NCBI GenBank assembly: GCA_030645915.1
Contig: JAUSNO010000034.1
Span: 1-64,000, forward strand
Length of the DNA stretch: 64,000 bases
Reading direction: 5' to 3'
Source of the DNA: Undibacterium sp.
GTDB taxonomy: Bacteria; Pseudomonadota; Gammaproteobacteria; Burkholderiales; Burkholderiaceae_D
Below the pieces are notes generated by a model. The model saw only the letters and a program-made list of their open reading frames with translations, did no database searches and was not told the origin of the DNA. Every line of letters starts with the position of its first letter. Position 1 is the first letter of the stretch. Position numbers and translations under genes: made by a program. Of the stretch, positions 43,972 to 53,717 are shown piece after piece.

Positions 43972-44994
43972 CTACTTTTTACCCAGCCGCAACGAAATAG
44001 CAGGATGCAAGGAAGCAATAAACTCATCAACCGCCCTGGTATAAGTATTCTCGGCACCGAGTTGTTCGTTGATGTCTTTGTGGCTGAGCGCTTCGGGCAG
44101 TAGCCTCGCTTGCATCCCCAGTGTTTTGGCTCGTTCAACAAAACGCCCGGCTTGCTGGCAGGGATGATCGGGCCTGATGCTAGAGCACACGGCTAAAAAA
44201 GGCGCACCAGCATAATTGAGAAGCTGCAGTGGCGAGTTGAGTCCCCAGTTGGAAGCTTGATCGCCAAACGCGCTGTCATAAAAACGGTAATGCTTAGCTG
44301 CCATGATTTTTGGCAAGTCATACACGGCGCTGTCTAAGGCAATCGTGCCCAGCCAGAGCAAGACAGCAAACTTGGCAGAGATGGCTGGTGCAGCGGCCAG
44401 CAGGGACACCAGATGGGCACCGGCCGAATGCCCCATGAGGATAAATTGGTTTTTATCGCCGCGCCAGCTTGCCGCCTGCACTTGCGCCGCGGCGAGCGCA
44501 TTGGCGACATCATCGGCCTGCTGCAATGGCATGGTTTCTGGCAATAACCGGTAATTCATCGAGATAAAAATAAATCCCTTTGGCACCCAATGGCGAACCT
44601 TATTTAGTACCACGCCACGGGCAGCTTTATCGCCAGCGGACCAGGCACCGCCATGCACCATCAGGATCACTGGCATGTCTGCGGATGGCGTCTGCGGCAA
44701 ATACACATCAAACTTTTGCCTGGCGTGTGAGCCGTAAGCGACGTCACGTATCACTTTGACGCCTGCCGGCAATGCCCCTTGCCAGCCAGCGGCGTCCTCT
44801 TGCGTCATGTCCGGTTGTTGCAGACGGCGTTCGGCAATTTTTTCCCGTATTGAAACGGCGTGACAAACATCACAAGTCAGGCTGGCAAACGCCAGCGTCA
44901 CGGCAAATAAAATCGGGCGAGTGGTGCGTCTTTGGGCGTGATAAGACTTCAATTGCGGCCTCCGGAGATCCACGTTATATGGATATGTCGTCAC
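43972..44994 (-). CDS. Alpha/beta-hydrolase (esterase/lipase-like), exported
   Basis: 340 aa. After a positively charged n-region (RRTTRPI) a hydrophobic segment (LFAVTLAFASLTCDVCHA) looks like a long signal peptide. The hydrolase body shows the oxyanion-hole motif VHGGAW, the nucleophile elbow GHSAG and a late His in LSHKDIN; the acid residue is probably in the VCSSIRPDHPC region. The HGG motif places it in the hormone-sensitive-lipase-like esterases (BD-FAE group). Substrate unknown. Monocistronic; no recognisable ribosome-binding site, so a later start is possible. Confidence 0.82.
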   Translation of the reverse strand: MTTYPYNVDLRRPQLKSYHAQRRTTRPILFAVTLAFASLTCDVCHAVSIREKIAERRLQQPDMTQEDAAGWQGALPAGVKVIRDVAYGSHARQKFDVYLPQTPSADMPVILMVHGGAWSAGDKAARGVVLNKVRHWVPKGFIFISMNYRLLPETMPLQQADDVANALAAAQVQAASWRGDKNQFILMGHSAGAHLVSLLAAAPAISAKFAVLLWLGTIALDSAVYDLPKIMAAKHYRFYDSAFGDQASNWGLNSPLQLLNYAGAPFLAVCSSIRPDHPCQQAGRFVERAKTLGMQARLLPEALSHKDINEQLGAENTYTRAVDEFIASLHPAISLRLGKK

Positions 44995-45282
44995 GGGTGT
45001 TCATCCTCAATCATGTTCAATTTGTATATTTGATCTTGGCTTTGTTTGATGATACTACTATTTTCAGACGCTAAAAAATAGCGCGTCAACCACGCAGCCC
45101 AGGCAGGTCAGTTGAACAGTATTTACCCGCCGCAAAGACGGGGGTCAACCAAAAGCGTCAGCACGATTGCCTATCGCTGTGGTGCTTTGTCCAGATCAAA
45201 ATCTTCTCTTCTCGTCTCTTCATGTAATGCATAACACTAGAAAAGACTTTGAGCTGGGCACTTCACACATGATTAAAAATAG
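44995..45282. other. Intergenic region without a credible gene
   Basis: Between the esterase start and the AT-rich repeat. No frame with a ribosome-binding site, hairpin with T-tract or known RNA was seen. The region is AT-richer than the flanking genes and likely contains the esterase promoter. Confidence 0.45.
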
Positions 45283-45355
45283 GGGAGTATTTTTATCAGC
45301 GCATTATATACATGCGTAATTCGATCAAAATGACTGGTACTCCCTGCCAGTATCA
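45283..45355. repeat. AT-rich intergenic repeat, copy 1
   Basis: Begins GGGAGTATTTTT, contains AGCGC and ATGCGTAAT, and ends TACTCCCTGCCAGTATCAC. GGGAGTA at the start can pair with TACTCCC near the end. Clearly related to the element at 53718 and more distantly to 18605. It lies 30 bases past the stop codon of the 45385 gene. Confidence 0.55.
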
Positions 45356-45384
45356 CTCTGCCTGATGCGGTCACTCATATCCGA

Positions 45385-45699
45385 TCAACCATTGGTCTGG
45401 ATACCTGCCGCCTTGCGCACCAGCGCCGCCTGGATTGCCTGATCTTCTTGCGCCATCGCCAGCTTTTGCTCGGCGGTTAAACGCTTGGTGCTGATCACGA
45501 CCGTTTGCATTTCTTGATTTTCCAGATCGAAAGCCAATTTTTGTTCCGCGCTCATGCGTTTTGCAGTGACCGTCACCGAGGCGATCTCAGTGGCCTGGGT
45601 TGGTGCAGTTGCCGGTATTTGAAACGCGGCGGCAACGCTGAAAATGGCGGCAAGTACAGCGCTAGTCAAAATCGTCGTCGTTTTAAAAGTAGTTTTCAT
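45385..45699 (-). CDS. Small exported protein with an internal duplication
   Basis: 104 aa with a signal peptide (KTTFKTTTILTSAVLAAIFSVAAAF). The mature part has two copies of a ~24-residue unit: SVTVTAKRMSAEQKLAFDLENQ and TVVISTKRLTAEQKLAMAQEDQ. A decent ribosome-binding site is visible (AAGGAAAAAC). I do not recognise the family; similar short exported proteins with VTAKR-type repeats appear to be lineage-restricted. Probably periplasmic. Divergent from the radical SAM gene. Confidence 0.65.
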   Translation of the reverse strand: MKTTFKTTTILTSAVLAAIFSVAAAFQIPATAPTQATEIASVTVTAKRMSAEQKLAFDLENQEMQTVVISTKRLTAEQKLAMAQEDQAIQAALVRKAAGIQTNG

Positions 45700-45990
45700 G
45701 ATGTTTTTCCTTAGTGATTTGCATCGTTATTGGTTCGTCGACGGTTGTCGATGTGTGTACTGTAGACAAGCGGATTTACTCTGGCGAGGCGAATGCGACG
45801 AAACGAAGAAATGCGGGGATCAAAGTACAAAAAATCAATACCAGCGGGTGCCGCAGTGCGAATGCAAATACGGCCAACGTCTGAAGAAGCGACCTCTGTT
45901 TGGCCCCGCCTTGCCTGCGGCGGCGACCTTCCCCGATAGCCGCGACGGCGCCAGCGTACAATGGCGGCTTATCCGATTTTTCGCAGCGCC

Positions 45991-47544
45991 ATGACCATAC
46001 TCCTGACCACCCTTAACGCCCGCTATGCCCACGCTTCACTGGGCTTGCGCTATCTGCTCGCCAACATGGGCCAATTGCGCTCGCAAACGCACCTGCAAGA
46101 ATTTGTCATCGGTGCCAAGACCACTGATCTGCTGGAGAAACTTTTATCGTGGCAAAAATCGGATGAAAAACTCATCATCGGTTTTGGCGTGTATATCTGG
46201 AACGTGGAAGAAACCACCAAGCTGGTAGCGCTGCTCAAACGCGTTGCCCCGGAAGTGATCGTGATACTCGGCGGCCCCGAGGTGTCGCATGAAACCGGTG
46301 AGCAAGACATCATTAAACTGGCCGATTACGTCGTCACCGGCTGGGGTGAAGTCAGCTTTCCTGAGGTATGCAGACAAGTTCTGCATGGCCCGCAACCGCT
46401 GATGAAAATTCACGCCGGCGTGCAAGCCAAACTCGACGATCTGGTCTTGCCTTATGCGCTATACACCGATGACGATATTAAAAACCGCACGCTGTATGTG
46501 GAAGCCTCACGCGGCTGTCCGTTCAAGTGCGAATTTTGTTTGTCCGCGCTGGACAAAACCGCATGGCCGTTTGATATCGAGCAGTTTTTAACAGAGATGG
46601 AACAGCTGCATGCGCGTGGCGCGCGCCTGTTCAAGTTTGTCGACCGCACCTTTAATCTCAATATAAAGACCAGCTTAAAGATCATGCAATTCTTTCTCGA
46701 TAAACTGGAGGCCAACCCGGCAGATCCGGTGTTCGCCCACTTTGAAGTGGTACCCGATCATTTGCCCGATGCGTTAAAAGATGGCATCAAGAAATTCCCC
46801 GCCGGCACACTGCAGTTTGAGATCGGCATACAAAGCTTTAACCCTGAAGTGCAGGCGCGCATCAGCCGCAAGCAGAATAACGAAAAAGCGGCAGAGAATA
46901 TCAGCTGGCTGTGCGAGCATTCGCATGCGCATTTGCACGTCGATCTGATCGCCGGCTTGCCGGGTGAAACGGTAGCAAGTTTTGCGCAGGGCTTTAACCG
47001 CCTGTATGCGCTGAAACCGCATGAGATTCAATTTGGCATTTTGAAGCGCCTGCGCGGCACACCGATCATCCGGCACACTCAAGAATACGGCCTGGTGTTT
47101 GATCCGTATCCGCCCTATACCATCCTGGCCAATAAGGACGTGCCGTTTGATCAGATGCAAACGCTCATCCGCTTTGCGCGGTATTGGGATTTGATTGCCA
47201 ACTCCGGCCGCTTTACGCATACCTTGCCGACAATTTTGGCTGAGACACCGTTCGAGAATTTCATGGCCTTGTCAGACTGGATTTACGCCAAGACCGACGC
47301 CACACACCGCATTGCGCTCGATCGCCTAGCCAATTTGGTTAGCACGTGGCTACAGGAAGAACGCGGCATGACAAGCAATCAGGTCACGGCGATTGTCGCC
47401 AGCGATTATGCGGGCGACGTCAGGCATAAACAAGGGAAAGGCGAGGGCAGCGAAAAGTCAGCGCCACCATCGACCCGCAAGGTGCCTGATGCGGCACCGA
47501 CAAAATCAACGCCGCAGAGGCAAACCCGCCATCTTGCGGCCTGA
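45991..47544 (+). CDS. B12-binding domain radical SAM protein (DUF4080)
   Basis: About 517 aa. The N-terminal ~150 residues form a cobalamin-binding-like domain (MTILLTTLNARYAHASLGLRYLLANM, ILGGPEVSHE). The radical SAM core (~165-380) has the cluster motif RGCPFKCEFC (C-x3-C-x2-C), followed by FDIEQFLTEMEQL and RLFKFVDRTFNL. The C-terminal third is DUF4080. ATG 45991 matches the conserved N-terminus; ATG 45961 adds ten residues. The C-terminal ~45 residues are low-complexity and basic. The reaction is unknown; B12-dependent radical SAM enzymes often do methylations or ring rearrangements. The convergent CsoR-type gene ends 11 bases away. Confidence 0.87.
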   Translation: MTILLTTLNARYAHASLGLRYLLANMGQLRSQTHLQEFVIGAKTTDLLEKLLSWQKSDEKLIIGFGVYIWNVEETTKLVALLKRVAPEVIVILGGPEVSHETGEQDIIKLADYVVTGWGEVSFPEVCRQVLHGPQPLMKIHAGVQAKLDDLVLPYALYTDDDIKNRTLYVEASRGCPFKCEFCLSALDKTAWPFDIEQFLTEMEQLHARGARLFKFVDRTFNLNIKTSLKIMQFFLDKLEANPADPVFAHFEVVPDHLPDALKDGIKKFPAGTLQFEIGIQSFNPEVQARISRKQNNEKAAENISWLCEHSHAHLHVDLIAGLPGETVASFAQGFNRLYALKPHEIQFGILKRLRGTPIIRHTQEYGLVFDPYPPYTILANKDVPFDQMQTLIRFARYWDLIANSGRFTHTLPTILAETPFENFMALSDWIYAKTDATHRIALDRLANLVSTWLQEERGMTSNQVTAIVASDYAGDVRHKQGKGEGSEKSAPPSTRKVPDAAPTKSTPQRQTRHLAA

Positions 47545-47555
47545 TTAGCAAACGC

Positions 47556-47870
47556 CTAGACGTATTTATCCAGAAAAGTCGCCAGATGCCTGGCGCTTGC
47601 CACGGCCTCTTCGGTGCTGGTGGATTTTTCGGCATGGGTCACCATCGAACTGGTCAGCAGATTCACAAACGAGCGGTCCAGCGCCTTGCGGGCGGCCGAC
47701 ATTTGCTGTGCGATGCCGTCGCAATCGGCTGGTTCGGTTGCCTTGGCAATGAGCTTTTGCACGCCGCGCAGCTGCCCTTCTACCCGCGCCAGACGATGCA
47801 GCAAATCTTTCTTTTGCTGCTCAGTGAGTGCGTTACCTTGAAGTATCTTTAGTGGGGGAGTATCTGCCAT
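47556..47870 (-). CDS. CsoR/FrmR/RcnR-family repressor with an altered sensor site
   Basis: About 104 aa, all helical, DUF156 family. DLLHRLARVEGQLRGVQKLI is the DNA-contacting helix, and CDGIAQQMSAARKALDRSF carries the conserved Cys of the sensor site. At +25 from that Cys, where CsoR, RcnR and FrmR have a His, this protein has Ser; a His occurs at +29. The site is thus unlike the canonical patterns for copper, nickel or formaldehyde. ATG 47870 is chosen; the frame extends upstream to 47948 without conserved sequence. No metal exporter or formaldehyde gene adjoins, so it is an orphan. Confidence 0.82.
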   Translation of the reverse strand: MADTPPLKILQGNALTEQQKKDLLHRLARVEGQLRGVQKLIAKATEPADCDGIAQQMSAARKALDRSFVNLLTSSMVTHAEKSTSTEEAVASARHLATFLDKYV

Positions 47871-48102
47871 GATGGTGCTCTCTGGTTTGCTGGGTGGAGA
47901 AAAATTAGAAATGAACTCTATACTGTACTGAGTATGGTACAAGAACATGATTCCATCAAGAAAAATAGCGCGCCGCTAACAATCACATTTAAAACGAAAC
48001 AATTTTTGTCTTTGCTGGTATCTTGCGCTAAGTGAATGAAAATTTCTCTGTTGCATGAAATATGCCCTTCAGTTTGAAGCATAATGAAACCGCCCAAATC
48101 AA

Positions 48103-51100
48103 ATGGCGAAACAACCAAATCAGATCATCTACCCCATGCACAGGCTTTGGCATTTTAAGAACATACAACATCCAAGTTTAACGCTGGTATTCGGCCGCTT
48201 TCTGCTGGTGCTGATGGCGTATGTCGCCGCCGGGCGGATTGGCATGGTGTTTACCTATGTTCCGGTCAATGCCAGCCTGATCTGGCTCCCTACCGGCATC
48301 GCTGTCGCTGCGCTGGTACGCTGGGGCCCGATGATGACAGCCGCGATATACCTCGGTGCGATGCTGCTGGAATTATCAGTTGGCACGCATCTGGGGAGAG
48401 CATCGACATTTGCTATTGGCATTACGCTGGCGCCTTGCGTGACTTATTTCATCCTGAAACGTCAGCAATTTTCACCCTATTTTTCTCATCGTAAAGATGT
48501 CATCTGGTTTAGCATCGCTTCTGCACTTGGGATGACTTTCTCGGCGACGGTGGGGAGTTTACTGCTGTGGAATCAAGGCATCATCGCCAGCCCCAAACTG
48601 GTCTGGATGAGCTGGTGGGCCGGCGATACCGTTGGCGTATTACTGGCGGCCCCGCTGCTCTTGTCCAGTTCTCCGGCGAATTTCGCAAAACTCACATCAA
48701 AACCAAAAGAACTGGGCATATTTGCATTGATCTTCGGGTCCGCGCACTGGTTTATATTTTTCTCTCCGCAAAACCAATTGCAACTCACCTTCATTGGCAT
48801 GGCGATCATGATCTGGGCCGCACTGCGATTCGGTATCACCGGCGTCTCGTTCACCGTCCTGGCATCATCCCTCATCGCGGCATGGATCACGTTCCACGCT
48901 CAGGGCCCGTTCACTTCATCAGATCCGAACACCAATTTATTGTTGCTTTGGTTGTATATGATCACGCTGGCCATCGCCTCCCTGCTAATTACCGCTTTAC
49001 AGAATGAACGGCAAAGCGCTGCCAACGAGTTGAAAGACGCTTTCGAGCGCATCAACAAAGTTGCCTCGCGACTGCCGGGCCTGGTCGTGCAATACCGCAT
49101 ACGCCCGGACCGGAGTTCCTCCGTTCCTTACGCGAGCAATGCCATTTTCAATATGTTTGAAATCAGTCCGGAAGACGTCAGGCATGACGCCCGCCCGCTA
49201 TTTGCGCGTATCGACGCCAGCGACATAGAAACCGGCAAGGAGCACTTCCGGCAAGCGGCGAATGAACTTGCCCCCTGGCAGAAGGAATTTCGCCTTCGAC
49301 GCAAGGATGGCAAGGTGCGCTGGCTGTATATCGATGCCCTGCCCGAAGCGGAAGCCGATGGCGGCATGCTGTGGCATTGCTTTATTACCGACATCACTGA
49401 GCGCAAACAGTCCGAACAAGACCTGCGGATCGCGGCAATTACCTTTGAATCCCAGGAAGGTATTTTTGTCGCTGACGGGCAGTGGCGGATATTGCGTCTC
49501 AATCACGCCTTCAGCCGCATCACCGGCTTCGCCACGGATGAATTACTCGGTGAGCCTGTTTTAAGGTTAACCACCAAGCTTCAGGATCTGGCGTTTTTTG
49601 ACACGATTGATGCGGCCCTGAACCAACACAAATTCTGGCAAGGTGAGCTATGGAGCAAGCGCAAGAACGGTGAGATCTATCCGCAAATGATTACCCTCAC
49701 CGCCATCACCGACAGCAATGGCGACGTCAGCAATTACATCGGCTCGTTCACCGATATCAGCCGGCACAAGGGCTACGAAGAAGAGATTCGCAATCTGGCG
49801 TTTTATGATCCGCTGACGCAGCTGCCGAACCGACGCTTGCTGATGGATCGGTTGCAACATCTGATTTCCAAAAACGCGCGCAACGACAATCATAGTGCCA
49901 TTCTGTTTATTGATCTGGATAACTTCAAGACGCTCAATGACACGCGTGGACATGATGCGGGCGATCTGTTGCTGATAGAAGCCGCCAGCCGGCTGCAAAC
50001 CTGTGTGCGCGACAGCGATACCGTGGCGCGTTTGGGCGGCGACGAATTTGTTGTGATACTGGAAGAATTAAGCGATATCCGCGAAGAGGCGATCCGTCAG
50101 GCAGATAGAGTCGGCGAAAAAATTCGCCTGCTGCTGAATCAGCCTTACCAGATGCTCGATTTTGAACATCACGGTTCTGGCAGTATCGGCGTTTGCCTGT
50201 TTCAGGGGGATGACAACACCGTCAAGGACCTGTTCAAGCGTGCCGATACCGCGATGTACGAAGCAAAAACTTCAGGACGCAATGCCGTGAAGTTTTTTGA
50301 TCCCGCGATGCAGGCGGTGCTGGTGGTGCGCATGATGCTGGAATCAAATCTGCGCGTAGCCCTGGCGCTGGAACAGTTCCAGCTGTATTACCAGGTACAG
50401 GTCAACTCGGATGGAAAACTGATCGGCGCAGAAGCCTTGCTACGCTGGATACATCCGGACCGTGGCTTTATTCCCCCCGCCGAATTCATCCCGCTGGCGG
50501 AAGAAACCGGCCTGATTGTCCCGATCGGGTTATGGGTCATGAACACCGCTTGTGCGCAGTTGAAAAAATGGGAAGCGCATGTCGATACGCGCCATCTCAG
50601 CCTGGCGGTTAACGTCAGCGCCAAGCAGTTTAAACAAGCCGATTTTGTCGATTCGATCAGCGGCATCGTCCACTTGCATCAAATCGATCCTACCCGTCTC
50701 AAAATAGAACTGACGGAAAGTACCATCCTCGACAACGTCGATGACACCACGGAAAAAATGCATCAGCTCAAGAAATTGGGCATCGCTTTCTCGATGGATG
50801 ATTTTGGCACCGGGTATTCTTCACTGGCTTACCTGCAACGCTTGCCGCTCAATCAACTCAAGATAGATCAGTCGTTTGTGCGCGACCTCAGCGACGATGA
50901 GAACGACGCCACCATCGTGCGGGCGATTATCTCGCTGGGGATCAATCTGGGTTTAAACGTCATTGCAGAAGGGGTGGAAACCGCTGAGCAACGCAGCTTT
51001 TTGATCGAACACAATTGCTTTGCCTTCCAGGGCTACCTGTTCTCCAAACCGGTACCGATAGAAGGGCTGCAGGCGCTATTCGCACAGCCAGCGAGCAGCC

Positions 51101-51126
51101 GTATCGGGCGCGCTACCAGTCCATAA
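48103..51126 (+). CDS. MASE1-PAS-PAS-GGDEF-EAL c-di-GMP enzyme
   Basis: 1007 aa, inner membrane. A MASE1 sensory domain with about eight helices fills ~20-300 (LIWLPTGIAVAALVRWG is typical). Two PAS/PAC domains follow (~320-440 and ~445-560), then GGDEF (~570-730, intact VARLGGDEFVVIL) and EAL (~745-995, GAEALLRWIHPDRG, NVSAKQFKQ, IELTEST, MDDFGTGYSSL, KIDQSFV, AEGVET). Both catalytic sites appear complete. The GGDEF-EAL half is close to that of the 14290 protein, so the two are paralogues with different sensors. ATG 48103 or 48136 are possible starts; neither has a clear ribosome-binding site. Confidence 0.9.
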   Translation: MAKQPNQIIYPMHRLWHFKNIQHPSLTLVFGRFLLVLMAYVAAGRIGMVFTYVPVNASLIWLPTGIAVAALVRWGPMMTAAIYLGAMLLELSVGTHLGRASTFAIGITLAPCVTYFILKRQQFSPYFSHRKDVIWFSIASALGMTFSATVGSLLLWNQGIIASPKLVWMSWWAGDTVGVLLAAPLLLSSSPANFAKLTSKPKELGIFALIFGSAHWFIFFSPQNQLQLTFIGMAIMIWAALRFGITGVSFTVLASSLIAAWITFHAQGPFTSSDPNTNLLLLWLYMITLAIASLLITALQNERQSAANELKDAFERINKVASRLPGLVVQYRIRPDRSSSVPYASNAIFNMFEISPEDVRHDARPLFARIDASDIETGKEHFRQAANELAPWQKEFRLRRKDGKVRWLYIDALPEAEADGGMLWHCFITDITERKQSEQDLRIAAITFESQEGIFVADGQWRILRLNHAFSRITGFATDELLGEPVLRLTTKLQDLAFFDTIDAALNQHKFWQGELWSKRKNGEIYPQMITLTAITDSNGDVSNYIGSFTDISRHKGYEEEIRNLAFYDPLTQLPNRRLLMDRLQHLISKNARNDNHSAILFIDLDNFKTLNDTRGHDAGDLLLIEAASRLQTCVRDSDTVARLGGDEFVVILEELSDIREEAIRQADRVGEKIRLLLNQPYQMLDFEHHGSGSIGVCLFQGDDNTVKDLFKRADTAMYEAKTSGRNAVKFFDPAMQAVLVVRMMLESNLRVALALEQFQLYYQVQVNSDGKLIGAEALLRWIHPDRGFIPPAEFIPLAEETGLIVPIGLWVMNTACAQLKKWEAHVDTRHLSLAVNVSAKQFKQADFVDSISGIVHLHQIDPTRLKIELTESTILDNVDDTTEKMHQLKKLGIAFSMDDFGTGYSSLAYLQRLPLNQLKIDQSFVRDLSDDENDATIVRAIISLGINLGLNVIAEGVETAEQRSFLIEHNCFAFQGYLFSKPVPIEGLQALFAQPASSRIGRATSP

Positions 51127-51138
51127 AACGGTAAAAAA

Positions 51139-52155
51139 TCAATACTTGATCGCAGCCGACAGATACAGATTGCTTCCCTTAAAGCGATTTTGCACGGCAA
51201 ATTCCTTGTAATAGCGGGCATTCAGATACAGCGTATGCTTGTCGCCCAAGGGAATCGCGCCGCCAATAATCGGGCCAGCCGCAAAAACCCTGCCTTTGTA
51301 GGCGCTGGCCGCACCGCTACCGCTATCTGCAGTCAATTGCTGATATGCATAGCCGGTCAGCCCGACAAAAAAATGTGCCGAAAAATGCTGAATGGCGGCG
51401 CCGTCAATGTGAAATTCTGTGCCGGACTTGTAATCGGTCGCGGTATTTTTTTGGTTAAAGGTGATGCCCGCCGCGGTCGATAATTCCAGGCCAGTCTTAC
51501 GATTTAAATGCGTGACGGCAGCGATCGGCTCAATCGCCCAGTGATTTTTTCCCAGATTGACGATGCGGTTTTTGTCATAGCTGCCGGTCGGCACATACAC
51601 GTTGAGTAACGAGACATAATGCCAATCATCGTCATGCCAGGCCAGAAACCCCGCCACCGGAATATCCCCGATGCTGCTGTGGCGATAATTGCCGCTCCCG
51701 GGCAAAGCGTACGGCACGGCAGGGGAACCGGGCAAGGTCAGCGCGCCATTGCCGCTCAGGTCAAGCGTGGCCTTGAGATGAGGCACAAGCACAGTGAAAC
51801 CGATGTTGGCGCCAAGGAGTTTTTCTTCAAAAATACGGGAGGCGGAAAACAGATGCACAGTCGCGTCAACATCGGTCCTTAGCTTGCCGTTCCATTGTGC
51901 AGCGTCACTGGTGTTGGGCAATGGGATGGGAAGTGTCACGCTGGTCGTGGACTGCCCGCTATACGCATACATATTGTAGCTGAGGTAAGTTCCCGGCTCC
52001 GGGCTCAGACCGGCCTTCGATGCAATGTAACCAAGCGCATACACGCCACTGCCGCCTTCCACTGCAGATGCCGCTCCCGGCAAACACATCGCGGCACAGA
52101 GCAAGGCGCTGGCGGTTATTTCTGAGGTGCGTCGCTGTCGACAAAATGCGTTCAC
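51139..52155 (-). CDS. SphA/MetA-type outer-membrane channel protein
   Basis: About 338 aa. From GTG 52155 the product starts with a signal peptide (RRTSEITASALLCAAMCLPGAASAV). AAGGA lies eight bases upstream of that GTG, so I prefer it over ATG 52248. The mature protein is a beta-barrel of the MetA-pathway phenol-degradation/SphA family (PSYNMYAYSG-like strands, FLAWHDDDWHYVSLLNVYVPTGSYD, NLGKNHWAIEPIAAVTHL, LYLNARYYKEFAVQNRF) and ends in an aromatic residue as outer-membrane proteins do (IKY). Such proteins are linked to uptake of aromatic compounds; no catabolic genes are adjacent. It is convergent with the MASE1 gene 12 bases away. Confidence 0.8.
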   Translation of the reverse strand: MNAFCRQRRTSEITASALLCAAMCLPGAASAVEGGSGVYALGYIASKAGLSPEPGTYLSYNMYAYSGQSTTSVTLPIPLPNTSDAAQWNGKLRTDVDATVHLFSASRIFEEKLLGANIGFTVLVPHLKATLDLSGNGALTLPGSPAVPYALPGSGNYRHSSIGDIPVAGFLAWHDDDWHYVSLLNVYVPTGSYDKNRIVNLGKNHWAIEPIAAVTHLNRKTGLELSTAAGITFNQKNTATDYKSGTEFHIDGAAIQHFSAHFFVGLTGYAYQQLTADSGSGAASAYKGRVFAAGPIIGGAIPLGDKHTLYLNARYYKEFAVQNRFKGSNLYLSAAIKY

Positions 52156-52404
52156 GGGAGAGTCCTTGAGATAATTCGATAAAAATGAATTGCACGAAAT
52201 GAGCAACACACGGACGCAATGGGGCACAGGATTGTCCGGCGTGTGCATTTATCCATACGAATGCGGCAGAAAAATCCGTGCTGAGCGAGCCCGGAAGTCA
52301 GGGATGACAACTTGTAAGCAAGTGTAACAAAGTTGCCTCAAGAAAATATACTAATAAATGCCTGGAACGTGATCGAACGCGCTTTCAATTTAAGCAAGAA
52401 GTCG

Positions 52405-53700
52405 TCAGGAATCTTTATTTTTAGCGGCTATCCATTGCGACATGTACTGGGTACTTTTGTGCAAATGATGGCGCAGCATGGCACCGGTAAAATTACGTCG
52501 ACGGTTATCCGTTTGTTGTAGTTTTGCCGCATGCAAACGTGACAACAAGGCGCGTGCGGCATCATCGCGGGAAAAATATTGCAACAATATCTGCGTGCCG
52601 TTTGCCTGTGCCTGCTGCCACAAGGCCGCATCCCGATACAAAGCCACGGCGGCGGCGGCAAAGCTGTCGGTATCCTGCGCCACCAGACCGCCCCAGGGCA
52701 AATCACCGCACATGCCTTCGCTGCCAATTTTTGTGGTCACGCTGGGCGTGCCGCACACCATGGCGTCGGCCAGCTTGCCCTTGATGCCGGCGCCAAACCG
52801 TAACGGCGCCAGGCAGACCCGCGCCTGCGTCATCAGTGCCAGCGCATCGTGCACCCGGCCCAACACATGAAAGCCTTGCTGCGGGTTGTGCAAGGCCATG
52901 GCCTTGGGCGGCGGATACGCCCCTGCAATATGCAATTGCGCCTGCGGCAAAGCTTGCCGTATCCGTGGCCAGATCGCATGCTTGAGCCATAACACGCCAT
53001 CCCAGTTGGGTCCGTGACGGAAGTTTCCTACAGTGAAAAAATGCTGGCGCTGCTCGAAAGATGGCCCGGCCTGGCCAGCCTGTTCCGGCAGCAGGTTCAA
53101 CATCAGATTGCAGTGATGCAGCAGCATCGCGGGCACGCCAAACTGCTGCTGCAGCAGATCCATCTCCACCGCGGAAATCATCAGGGTCAGATCGCAACGA
53201 TACATCGCAGCGATCTCGCGTTGTGCCATATCGTCGGTGGCCATCAACGCGGCCAGATCTTCCGGCGCGGCCTCAACGGCACCACACTGGTTTCTCTCAG
53301 TCTCATTGGCGCATTGTTGCTGTGCTTGCTTGAGCAGGGCATGACGGGCAAAGCGCAGGCTATGCAGGTCGCTGGTATCGAGTACGCGCAAGGCATCCGG
53401 GCAAATTTTTTCTACCCGCCAGCCAAATTGTTCTTCGGTATAAAAGCGATCAAACAGCACCATATCTGGCTGGTATTGAGCGATGAACTGATCGAAGCTG
53501 TCGCAGTTAAGCGCGATGTTTTTTTCTTCGATGTGCAGCGCTGACAGATCGGCACGGTGTTCCGACAAGGCACTAGCACTGGCGAATATCACCTGCCAAT
53601 GCTGGCGGCGAAATACGCTCAGCAATTCCATCATGCGGCCACCCGCTGCGGTGGAACGCGGTTCTGGCCAGACATAACCGATCACTAGAATTTTTTGCAT
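52405..53700 (-). CDS. GT-B fold glycosyltransferase, family 4-like
   Basis: 431 aa, cytosolic. N-terminal Rossmann half begins KILVIGYVWPEPRSTAAGGRM; C-terminal half carries the GT4-like donor site FGAGIKGKLADAMVCGTPSVTTKIGSEGM, including the basic residue before the Glu-type motif, and GNFRHGPNWDGVLWL. No membrane segment. Acceptor and sugar are unknown; no other polysaccharide gene adjoins, so it may be an orphan acting on LPS, a glycolipid or a protein. An AT-rich repeat sits 17 bases upstream of its ATG. Nothing in the sequence suggests truncation. Confidence 0.82.
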   Translation of the reverse strand: MQKILVIGYVWPEPRSTAAGGRMMELLSVFRRQHWQVIFASASALSEHRADLSALHIEEKNIALNCDSFDQFIAQYQPDMVLFDRFYTEEQFGWRVEKICPDALRVLDTSDLHSLRFARHALLKQAQQQCANETERNQCGAVEAAPEDLAALMATDDMAQREIAAMYRCDLTLMISAVEMDLLQQQFGVPAMLLHHCNLMLNLLPEQAGQAGPSFEQRQHFFTVGNFRHGPNWDGVLWLKHAIWPRIRQALPQAQLHIAGAYPPPKAMALHNPQQGFHVLGRVHDALALMTQARVCLAPLRFGAGIKGKLADAMVCGTPSVTTKIGSEGMCGDLPWGGLVAQDTDSFAAAAVALYRDAALWQQAQANGTQILLQYFSRDDAARALLSRLHAAKLQQTDNRRRNFTGAMLRHHLHKSTQYMSQWIAAKNKDS

Positions 53701-53717
53701 TATTTTTATAAAATAAA

